A stretch of 64,000 bases of DNA from Cristatella mucedo (Eukaryota > Bryozoa > Phylactolaemata > Cristatellidae). A program made the position numbers and the translations under genes. Every line of letters begins with the position of its first letter. Position 1 is the stretch's first letter. Below the pieces are notes generated by a model. That model was given only the letters and a program-made list of their open reading frames with translations, made no database searches and was not told the DNA's origin. Positions 24,201 through 36,523 of this stretch are shown here, piece after piece. The stretch spans positions 454,501-518,500 of the forward strand of contig WPIO01000177.1 of the NCBI GenBank assembly GCA_009760855.2. The letters run 5' to 3'.

Positions 24201-27200
24201 CACCTGAGACCCTGTGACTACGCAGGGGACCTCGTGGTATGCTCACCAGATGGTTTGCCTCATTAGGAGTGACACACTAGGTAAGTCGGTTGCTTTCACG
24301 ACCTCGGTCCCGAGATCGTGGGTTTGAATTCTGCGGTGGGCGATCCTTTATTGCCGATGCAAGCGGTGGTGGTTGCCGTAAAGGCTCTCCTGTCTATATA
24401 CAAAAGAGGCTGTTGAATCAGCTAGGGTTAGGCCACAGTCGCTTCTCCCGTCGACCACGGTATTTATTTCTTTCAATCAAGAGAAGCCAGCCGTGCTTGC
24501 CGTCAGTCTGCCACAATCTTAGTACCTATGGTTCCTTTCATGTTTCGGGAGAGGGCTTGACGCTGCCGTTATATTGACAATGTGGCATTGGCAGGAATGG
24601 GCAGGCGTGTTTCATTGGGTGCCAATTTGAAATATCAGTAATCTGAGGACATACGCTTCTATTGTCTGAGGTAAGTAGCTAAACTCGCCTGACAGATTCT
24701 ATTCCCACCCTCCCTGTGGCATGTTGGTCCTGGCTGGGGTACCCTAAATAATTGCTGGTGTCAGTTGTATGGTTTTAGCATTTTACCTTTGTTCTAACAT
24801 GATGCTACCTCAATTTCAACTCTCCTAATCGCAGCTGGTTCTTTTTTTGGTAGCTACTGAAGGCTAGCTGCTTCAAGTGCAAGCAACTGCTTGTACACAC
24901 CGTCAAATCTCACTTCTTGCTGAAATCGTTGGAACTGCTGGATTCGGGTCTTGCCTCAGCAATCGATGGTCTAGAGGATGTTTACCATAGTGGACTCGGC
25001 ATTGGACCCTTGGACGTCAAGGAGAGTGGCGAAGAGAGAATAAGTGTCCAGTTTAATAAAGAGCAAGTTATCGAGGAGCTCAATGCCTACGTTGAGCTCG
25101 CAATCACCGGTAAGTCAGATGCAAGGTCCCTTCATTGCGTGATCTCCAGAGAAGCTGTGCTTCGTATGGTTGCTGCTGTGTAAAGATCACCTTGGTTGGC
25201 AGACAATATGAACACTAAGTAGTACGGCAAACCCAATTTTTTTTTATTGGAACCGTGTAGACTGCTGCTTGCCAATGAGCACGGAGGAGAATGCCAAACA
25301 TTGAAGAGACTTCTTCTCAATCACTTCTCTTTCTCTCACGAAGGATTTTACTGCAACATGCTAAAATGAACAAGCACAAGCCTACCCGATGATTTGTATT
25401 GTACGCCCAGGCACAAACCTTGTTTGTGATGAGTAGTAGGCACACAATCACGAACTAGGTTACACTAAATAGGCCTAAGCACAAAGAACGAATGCACCCA
25501 ATTAATAGTGCCTTTCACGATGGGTCTTTCATAAACCAGTGCACGTAACACAAAGTCACAAACCAGTGCACGTAGCATAAAGTATCAAAAGAACCCGACC
25601 TTGATCGTTAAGGTTCATTTAGAAATTCGAGACCAACGATTTTTAGGCACCATGAACATGACTGCATTGTCCGTTTTTGGATGTACTTCGACATGAATGG
25701 TAGAATGAAAACAATGCACCGGTTATGTTCATTTTCTAGCCTTAACGAAATCGCCAATGGGCATGCCTTAAGACCTTGTAGTTGACTGCCTTTACAAAGG
25801 GTCAAATGTGGGCTTTGCACAAAATGGGACTAAACAACCTAGCAACTGCTAAATGAGTGCTTATTGGTGAGACTTCGATGAGGTATAACCTGAAGAAGGT
25901 TACTACGACCTGTCTCGTGGATAAAGTAGAGAGATACCCCGACACAACTTCCTGGCAGCAACGATGACAGGAGTGTCACTGCATTAGTGCTGCTTCATCT
26001 ATCAGCTGCCTTTGACACCATTGATCACGATATCCTACTTGAACGATGGAGAACAACGATCGGTCTGGCCGACGACGAACTGGCATAGTTAAACTCATAC
26101 TTTTCGATCGTGTTCAATCCGTGTCGTGTGGGGGTCAGGTTTCAGCCACCTGACTAGTCACCTGTGGAGTCCCCTAAGGGTTTGTCCTCGGTCCTTTGTG
26201 GTTCTGCATTCATACTCAACCTCTGGGAAACGTGATTCAGGCCCATGGAATAAGACATCACTTATATGCTTACTTATTACTTATTACTCTGCTGTATTTG
26301 TCATTTAAACCGTCGGAATCTGCTGCGGCAACTGCACAACTAAATGCTTGCATTGCCGACATTCGATCCTGAATGTTGGCAAATTTTCTTAAACTAAACG
26401 ATGATAAAACTGAACTCATAGGACACCCTAAGTGTGTGGCTGCACTAGAAGGCATTGGTCTTCTAGTAGGTGATGCTGTTGTGTGACTATGACCATGTGC
26501 TCAGAATTTAGGAGTTGTCTTTTGACAGCTGCCTTCATTTTCAAAGCTTCGTGAAGAAGGCTGCTTCTACAGCTAGCTATCACGTTCGATACCTATCCAA
26601 GATTAGGAGCTGTCTTCCACGGTGGCTTGCAAAATATTTAACTAGCTCCTCAGTTCTGTCTCGGCTAGATTATTGTAATTCTCTTTTGGCTGGGCTAGCA
26701 AAAAAGCCACTAGGCCACTGCAGCTGGCTATAGCTATCGCTGAAGAGCTTGTTGCAAATCCCAGAGGTTTGACCGTGTGTCTGCTTTGCTAAAAGTTAGG
26801 ATGGCTGCCGGTTGATCAACAGATACAGAGCAAAGCTCGTATGCTGACCTAAAAGGCCTGCCACGGCTTGGCTACTTCATACGGCTGTACCTATCCTAAA
26901 CGTCTGTACCAGTTTCAACCTCCTCGTGCCTTCAGGTTATGCATAGGCAACAAACTAGCTGTTCCATTCCTCTGCTTAACGTCCGTTAGTGACAGAAGCT
27001 TTTGCTCTGCAGGCTCTAGACTATGCAACTCACTTCCACAATTCTTACGCAACGATAGCTAATCTCTTGCTGCCGACTATGGCACATACTTTCCAGCCGT
27101 GCTAAGCTGTTACTTCCATAATACTCACTACCTCAACTGCTTTCCAGACTCAGCTTCTGACTTTCTCTTGGTTTCGTGAGATGAAGTGTGTTGGCTACCT

Positions 27201-30200
27201 AATGCATATAAAAAGCTCCTTGGGCTGTGATTGCTATTTACAAAACTCTCCTGTGTAACATCCACGTAGTCTTTGTGGAGCTACAGACGGAGATACATTA
27301 CGTTATATTACCCGGCCGATATGTGACTATACCCACTAGGATGCACTGATAAAGAGTAAATAGGCATCATTTCATTCCTTCGAGGGTTCATTAGCAAAGT
27401 CCTGCTGCTACTGGTAAGATGCGATTAGGGTGAGCCGTGATGGCACACTAGGTAATGCATTTGCTTTGTACGACCTCGGTCCCGAGGTCGTGGGTTCGAA
27501 TCCTGCGGTTGGCGATCCTTTATTGCCGCAGCAAGCTGTGGTGATAGCCATAAAGGCGCTTCTGTCGCTATACAAAAGAGGCTGTTTAATCAGCTAGTAT
27601 TTTTTAGATGTCGAAATAAGCATTTCGTGTTCACTCGGAATTCGCAAAAGAAGCCACTTCTGTCCGTCAATCTTCCAGTAGCTAGTTTGGAGTTGGCTGG
27701 GGCAAGAGCATACTGGACCCACGGAAACTGGAGCAAGATCGAATTTGGCAATGATTGTAGGTTTGCCATGTTTAGTAACTGAAAATGTATGCAGGGAGCG
27801 CATCGTTTCATCAACTAACCTTTAATTATAATTGCCTTTGAAAGACAGTGAAATTTATCTGCTAAGGGATCTTGGCCTGCTTCTATCGAAGATACCACCC
27901 CCAGATCAAGTCACATCAAGACCTGCCTTAATAGTTGATTTGTATAATTTTCCCTACTTCGCATAGGTAATGCGTACAGAGCGAATCCATACTACCAGGA
28001 TTTGCTGTCCGAATGCTTACACCTGTATGTGGACTGATACTGCATACTGCTGTGACCATACATAGTGTGTAAATTGTTCTGGTAATCAGAGGGTTTTCCA
28101 CAATGCCAGGCATATTATAGTTATTCGGAGCATGTGAAAATCTTTGTCGACGGCCCAAAAATAAACAAGTATGCTGTTGCTATATGTGCCTGTGATTGTC
28201 GTCCTACCATAATTCTTTATTACCTCCCTTGTTTGGCTAGGCATAAAGGCCACAGTCTTTTGGATTGTCTCTTCTGCTGGTGTAGGTCAAGAGGTCAAGC
28301 AATCTGCTTCAGCCGCCTGTCCCCATCGCACCAGTCTTTTTATGGGGTTCAAATAGTACGACTGGCTGGGCCACTGCATCTTTACAAAATAAGGATTCGT
28401 TAAAAGGTACTTCACTGACCTAGCAGTATGCATAGGGTGGTTATCTTGCTGCCAAATATAAAGACACCCAAGCAGAGTATTTGAGATTTGAAATCTAACT
28501 TGCTTGACCAAGAATAACTTGAGTAAAGCACTTTTTTGTTGAATCTTGTTAAGGGCTTCTGTTGTGGCTCAACAACTTGCCTTATTTGAACCTCTCAGTA
28601 TGAATATGGAGCGATATCGACAGGCAGCTGGGGCAGGTGTTAGGCCTACATCAGTAGCTGACCTGTTCAGTAAATCTCAGGCTGGAATGTGCCCTATCCA
28701 GCAGAAGGGAAAATCTAGAAGCCGGTGGCCTTTTTGCCAGGCCAGATAAGGCAGATCGTCAAGAATCACAGTGAGACATCACAGTAAACTCATACATACC
28801 AGCACGCGTTATATGTTTTTGGACTGTCAAAAAATATTTCCACGTGCTTAGCATAATTGTAGCATGACCGGTATCATTGAAAACCGCCTGATTCACCGAA
28901 CGAATTTATAGCCATGGCGGCTGTTGCCACGCTGCGAGGATTTTTTGCGACTAGTGTATTAATGCAGGCAGGAATATAGTGCATAGCATATTGGTGAACT
29001 TGCACGTGCATCCACATGCAAACGTAACTGACTGGTGGATGTGTCAGTCACAATGCAGTCGGATCGGGGTGACTGGTCTAAATAGAAAATCTTCACCTTA
29101 AATTCAACGTGTTTACTGTGAGATTCCGGCATTAATAGTGGTTAAAGAAGATATGATTGAGAAAGTGAGTGCTTGCTAACTTGGACACTGGTTTATGGCG
29201 GCAGAGACACAGGTAACTCAGTTGTGGTGAGCCCCTCCACAAGGCAGGACCTTTCTTTGCTCCGTCCTTGATGTATCTCCATTGCAGCTGTTGGCAAGCT
29301 GCGATAGCCCACTAGGTTAGGCGGTTGCTTTTCGGCCTCGGTCCCGAGTTCATGGGCTCGAATCCTTAGGTGGGCGATCCTTTATTGCCACTACAAGTGG
29401 TGGTGATAGCCTTTAAAATCGACTGGTATTTTTTATTGTGACTCGACAGTGTTAGTTGTTTCAAGTAGCTGATAGTGGTTAATTGCAATTGCACTCATCG
29501 CGTTGTTGGTTAATCAAGTGCTTGCTGTCAAAGAGCTTTTTTCCTACGCTCGCTAAAGTCACTTTTTGTCATACTTGTTCATGCCGCATAGGTTTTGAGA
29601 ACATTCGTTGCATTTTAGAGGCCAGAAGAGGAACTGGTGACATCCTAGTATCAGACGACCGTGCTATTAGGCACACCATAAGCACACGACGGAGTCTGAT
29701 CGAGGAAGTGCAGACTTGTCAGTTTAGACGAGAACCTCGCCAGTGTGGCCACTGCTGCTTTCCCGTGCGCAAAATGCGCGCCGAGAATTACTGCAAGATT
29801 TTCTTCGGCGAGGCGGTCTCGCTCAGGCGGCTTCAGAATGCTCAGAGGGGCACCAGGTGAGGCACCCGTCGCGTGCATGCGAGAGAAGTACCTCCGGTTG
29901 GAGGTTATTTCTTTTTTTTTTGGTCCGTTATCGACTGCCGCGATTAGGAGGGCTTGCTCAGCCATTCGATCGTTCTCCATCCTCCAGACGGGAGGAAAAA
30001 AGCACGCTCTCAGTGCTACGAAAGTGCTGCACTTCCAAAGCAAAGTGCTGCACTTCGGTCGGCCCGAGCTACTTGTATTTGTAAATAATAAATAAATCCT
30101 AGCTGATTAAACAGCCCCTTTTTTTGTATAGCGACAGAAGAGCCTTTACGGCTATCGCCACCGCTTGCAGTGGCGAGAAAGGATCGCCCACCACAGAAAT

Positions 30201-33200
30201 CGAACCCACGACCTCGGGACCGAGGTCGTGAAAGCAACCACATTACCTTGTGTGCCGTCACGGCTCACCAAAGTAGTCGAAGCTGGTCCAGGAGCAGCTT
30301 TGCAAATTTGACCCGTGCCTGTGGGCACTTCTTCAAGCGACCCCGAAATTTCTTCTGATACGCGAATTTAATCCTAAGTTGCCCATAGCTGTCACCTGTC
30401 CGTAAAAAGAGTCGCTTGGTTTAGCCGTGTGAACATGCTTTGGACAGTGTTAATTTGCACGGTCGTCTGTAATTAATTGAAAAATAGGCTGCAAATTGGA
30501 TGCAATTCGAGTAGTAGACGAGATTGTTTACATGGAGATCGCCGGCCTGCAAGCACCTTCTCGAATGGAACCGGAAAAGAATTGTTGAGGTTATTTGAGC
30601 CGGAAATGATTTTTAGCGGTTTCTTTGGCATCTCTTTTGCTGCCCTCACTTTGTTGTCATGACGCTGGCAGCAGCTTAGCTTGACGTACCTTCGACGCTG
30701 AGCCGCACTCTCGACCGACTCTCGTTTTGTCTTGTGTTGTTGCTGCCGATCAGTTGTGCGACTGTTGCAGATTGTTGGTGGTATTTGCATTAACATTTTT
30801 TGATCGGTCGCATCACGTGGCTGCTCCTGTAGTGCATTATAGGGCCTGGGCTGCATACATATTCTGAGGCAGCTGTGCAGTCGAAGCAGCCTTGCAGTCT
30901 AGCCATGCTTTTGTCCTGGTCGCCTCACTTTCTCTCTTCGTCGTCCTTCGAGCTGTCATACGAGCTAATGCAATACGGTGCTGCACTGGGTCCTCTTGTC
31001 ATTGATCAGCAATAGTCTATCCCAGATCCCAGTCGTCTCCGTCGGAGCACTGGTATGGGCTTGCTTTTGGTCGGATTGGTGGCATAGGTCTGTGATATTC
31101 CCTTTGCAGCAAATGTAAAGCGCCTAGAAATAGATTAAGTTCTCTGAGGGCGCTTTATGAAGTGCATTATTGTTATTGTTATTATTAAATAGGTCGATGC
31201 TTTGGTCTGGCCTCCATGCTGCCTCCGCTGCGGCCGGTGCACTGGCTGTTACATTTATTTGTGGCGCATATTCTGCTTATTTCCAGAGAAGCCGAGGGTG
31301 AAGAAGCCGAGATTGTTGATGACGAGCTGGCCGACTACGAGGAAAAAGATGCCGAGCCGAGGTGGGTGACACGAGAGCACTGCTCGATGGGGACTTTAAT
31401 AACGTGCCACTTCCACGGGACAAAGTTATCATGTGGGTAACGACCGGCTCAGCGTCCGATAATATGGACTTTAGATAAGAAGGTTAAATAACTTTCTTCC
31501 AAGTCTGCAGACCCCGGTACTTCAAAACCCTTCGGTGTCAGATGGTGTCTTCATGCTAAAAACGTTCCATGATGTATCTGTGAAGGCAGTAGTGCCCTCA
31601 TGGGAGCCTAGTATTCAGTTCCAATCGGATAGCACGTCCTTGACCCATGTCGTTCGTCGAGGGAGGCGGTTGCTGTTTCAGTGCCTGTGCAAGTACCTGT
31701 TTCCGAGTGCTATACTATACTATACACTTTAGTGCAGTACATTTAGCATTTACATTTAGTCATGGTGCCTATATGCAAGCATGCTAGTGTGCATGCGTCT
31801 GCACGTGTTTCGTGTATCAGTGGCGTACTAAATGCAGTGGCATAAAGCCACTTCATAGTTACATTGCTGTCAGCTGTGCTGTACCTCATGCTCTACTTGA
31901 AGTGAGGAAGGAAAGGTTGGTTTTGAGTCAGGGATTCTTAGGCGCCTGGCACCCTGATAGCCCAAGAGGTAAGGTGCTCTTCACGACAAAGGTCGTGGGT
32001 TCGAATCCTGGTGTTGGGCGATCCTTTATTGCCAACTGCAAGCGGTGGCGATAGCCGATACGGCTCTTTTGCCGCTATAGAAATGAGGCTGTTAAATCAG
32101 CTAAGATTTTTAAGGGCCCTGATAGACCAGGAGGCAAGGTGCTCCCTCTTCACGACCCAGGTCATGGATTCGAATCCTGCTGCGGATGATCCTTTATTAG
32201 CAAACTGCAAGCGGTGGTGATAGCCTTCAAGGCTCTTCTGCTGCTATACAACAGATGCTGTTAAATCAGCTAATTTAATTTCTTTATATTATTTTCGATC
32301 GGTACAGATTACTGGAAGTAGGGCTTCCCAAACAATAGTAATATTTATAATAGTAGTTGTAATACAACATTTGTATAGCGCCCTAGAACTAAGCCTCGGT
32401 CTTGTCCATTTCACATATCACATGTTGAAAGGGAAGCCGGTCAAGTGGTCGCTGATAATATGCCCAGTTTCAGCATGCAAAAGCACACGCAAACGGTTTA
32501 TTCCCGGTTGAGCAAATGCTGGGAAGAACATATGGGTTTTAAGCCTCTTTCTAAATGTCAAGTCAGGGGATGTGATGACCTAAGACGGGAGTGAGTTCCC
32601 GGCTTAGGGAGCATACGAACTAAAGGCACGGTCTCCAAAGGATTTGATGTTGGTTCGATGCACTGCAAAACTACTTGAGCCGGAAGAGCAGGTCACATGA
32701 TGAGAAGCCTGATGAGGAAGTATATCCGATGGGTAGGCTGGAGCAGGAGAAGTAAATATCCTACACGTGAGTGAAAGGCCCTTTGGTTGATACTCTGCTG
32801 AGCGGTAGCCAGTGCACATCGATGCTGAATGGTAGCCAGTGCACATCGATGAGAAGTGATGTAGCAGTTTTAACGTTCGTGAGAGAGAAGCCTACCTGCA
32901 GAATTTTGCCCCGACTGAGCGTTATATCGAGTAAGTAGAAGATACTGGGAGCACTGAGTTACATTAATCTAGAGTGATGTCACAGATGCATGAATCAGGT
33001 GGATTGTAATACCCTGAACTAAGCAGTCTAGCATTTTTGCATTGGTTCGTACCTGAAAGTGTGCAGGCTAGTGAAAGGTCACTTTAAAACAGGACAACCA
33101 GATTGCATTCACACTCTACAGGAGATAAATTCTGGTCGAGTCCATTTTGAGGGTTTGGCTTTCCAATTTCTCGTTGACACCGGGTTTCCCCACAACTAGC

Positions 33201-35573
33201 AAGTTTGTTCTAACTTCATTCAGTTTGCAAAACTTTGCTGCCATTAAAGTCCGAATGTCGGCGATACATCCTGTGAGGGAGCTGAGTACTTGATGCTCTG
33301 GAAGGCAGGGAGCTATTAACGCACGGTTGCAGCTACGTGTCGTCTGCATAAGAATCGAAGCCTAGATTGTGCTAGGCGATTACGAGTCAAGAGGGAAAGT
33401 AGACATTGTCAAAGTGGATCAAGCACAGACCCCTGGGGTACCTCATACTTTGAAGACTTCCCGGTTGACCGTGGGGTGTTCACATCTACACTCTGAAATC
33501 TGCTACTGAAGTGGAATGCAAACCATTCTAGTGCAGTGCCTGTGATTCCCGGCAGAGATGCAATGATGATAGGCGATCAAGGGGAATGTCAAGAAAATAT
33601 CTATACAATTTGTCCGAAAATCAAATGTGTGTTTATGGTACCTTTCGAAAGACAAATATGTTAGAACTGAGATCGGAAGTTCCGACGACATCTGCGCGAA
33701 AGAAAAATTGGTTATGCCAACCACGTTTAACCCGGATGTAAACTGGAAGCAACGAATCTACAAATGAAAAATTTACCGATCTCTGCATCGTATGCGACTT
33801 GTATCCCAACTTGTCGAATCTTGCTAGATCGCGATATATGCTTGAAGCTTGTTGAGGTGCATTCTTGTGACTTCTATACAGCTACATTTCCAGGGTTGGG
33901 TGGTGCCTTGTAAATTAAAAAACTCAAGTGATACTTCACGTATCGGAGTAAAATTTGAAATGCGAGTCCAGCTCTACTTGTTTGACCCTAGTCTTTAATA
34001 TTTTTGGATTTCGATCTGATACATATGGTTCTGTATGTCCACGATTACGGAAAATAAAGCTCCAGGACGTTTAATGGCGTATACAGCCAAATTTATCCAA
34101 CCGAAATTAAAAATATTCCAGACTAGGGTAAACAGAAAAAGCAGAGCTGAACTCAAGTTTCATACCGATTCGTGAAGTATTAGCCGAGTTATGGAATTTA
34201 CAAGGCACCAACCAACCCTGGAAATGAAGCTGTATAACAGTCACAAGAATGCACCTTAACAAGCTTAAAGCATCTATAGCGGTCTACCAAGGTTCGATAA
34301 GTTGGGATACAAGTCGCATACGAGATCGCAGAGATCGGTACATTTTGCATGTTGCTTCCGGTTTACATCCAGGTTAGGTATGGTTTGCATAGCGAATTTT
34401 TTCTTTCATGCGGAAGTCAGAACTTCCGATCCCAGTTCGAACATATTTGTCTTTCGAAAGGTACCATAAATACATATTCGATTGTCGGACAAATGGTATA
34501 GGTATTTTCTTGACTTCCCCCTTAAGGAGTCTGTGATCAAGGCATCTTACCCTGCCAAGATTTCCAACAGAGCTTACTTAGAGGCTCCAAGTCAGCGGTC
34601 CTTAATTAAGGTTGGTACACTTGCATCAGTGGCAAAAATGTGCCATGTGAATAAAGTGGTATGTGGAGTTAGTACGAGAGTAGCCTGGTGTGTAAACACG
34701 CAACTGTTTACCCTTCTGCGCCATTGGGGTGGGTGCCGAGAGCTGCTCGATAAGCTGGATAATCGAGTACCACCTGACCGACTGAGGAGGTTGAGCAGGC
34801 ATTATTTGTTGCATGACCCCGAAGAGTGCATGCCGCGGTCTTGAGGAACTGCGTCCACGGCCGAAATTCAGGCTCGACAGCAGGCAAGTCCCCATTCCTG
34901 TGAGATTAGGCGGTAAATGCGTTTTGCAGACCGGCATTTGTGCTCGGTTCAACCGCTCTATGCCAAGCTGAAATTTAGCACCTCTTGTTGCACTAAACTA
35001 ATCTCGCTTTCCTCGGCATTTGCTTCGTTCGGGTGAACTGTCCTCTGTATGCCTACTTATACCGGCACCGAGCGGCTTGCCAATTGATTATCTTCCTTTC
35101 TAGGGTATGCAAAGTGCCTGGAAAGAGATTTAGTTGTCTCCGGGTGCTTTGCCGTAGTTTTACTTTTTCTTAGTTTTGTAGCATTTGTACCCACACCAGG
35201 GCAATGTGAGAGCCAGAAAATGCAACGGTGCTTAAGCTCCCAGAGTCAGAGTTGTCCTAACCGAGAAACGTCCAGTAACCATTGATGTGGTTTGGCTCAC
35301 GCTTTGCTGCTGTCAGTAGCATCTGGTGGCACTGTTCGTTGAGAGATTGTATGTATTAATAATAATACTAGTAGTAGTGATGACGATAATCAAGGATGGT
35401 TGGTGAACCATGATGGCACACTAGGTAAGACGTTGCTTTCACGACCGAGGTACCGAGGTCCAAGGTTCGAATTCTTTGGTGGGTGATCTTTTATCGCTGC
35501 TGCGAGCAGTGGTGATTGCCGTAAAGACTCTTCTGTCGCTATACAAAAGAGGCTGGTAAACTGCTAAATCAGC

Positions 35574-35634
<61 letters not shown>

Positions 35635-36441
35635 TGGAAGGTAATAGGCTTGACTTCGAAGCTTGTGTGGTCATTTATCGAAGGGCCCCTTTTTTGGAAA
35701 AGGACGTGCAAGCAGGAGATGCTAGCTAAGCTTTCTTAGGATGCTATACACACGAATTATATGTTATTTTAAGTGCGAATGTCGGCAATATAAGCTGCAA
35801 GGAAGTTGAGAGAGAATCTAGGGTGCTTGAAGGCATGGGACGGGTCAAAGCAAGAGTATGACCTAGTGTCGTCTGCATTTGCTGACCAATTAAAACGCTT
35901 CCTCATGCCTATGCTAGGTGCATAGAAAGAGATCTAATTCTCTTCAAGCATTTAAAAAAATGTCTTTATTATTATTATTATTATCATTTATGTTGCCCGC
36001 TTGCTTGCTGCTGTTAACCAGTTAAGTTCCATCGTGCGTGCACGTTAGTGCTGGCATGTCTGCGTGCCATTTGCACTTTCTGTCTTCGTAGTGCCGGAAC
36101 CAAAGAGAGGACCAAGCGTGCCACTCATTCTGGCAGTGACGTGCCTATTTCGCTGACAAACCAGGATTATCTGACACCAGCCAGTGCCAAAGAGCACATG
36201 CGCCAGCTCTGGCAAAACGAAAGTTCTACCCTGTCACGTGTGTTTGGAATGCTGGCGCAGTTGGCGCACGATGACACTCAACCGTGTTACCCGACGGACG
36301 TGTTTTTCGTCGATGTCATTCCAGTACCTCCAACGAGATTCAGGCCCGTACGTTTTTTGGGGGCGCTTGAGGGCTTCGTAAAAGGCCTCAAGCGCTGCCT
36401 GATCCTGTTCCTCTTTACTTCGAGCCCACTCCCTGCTGTAT

Positions 36442-36523
<82 letters not shown>

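Noticed and set aside
27428-27606. Possible functional tRNA gene
   Set aside because: A and B boxes are present, but the sequence cannot fold into a normal cloverleaf and the same unit recurs dispersed with a SINE body.
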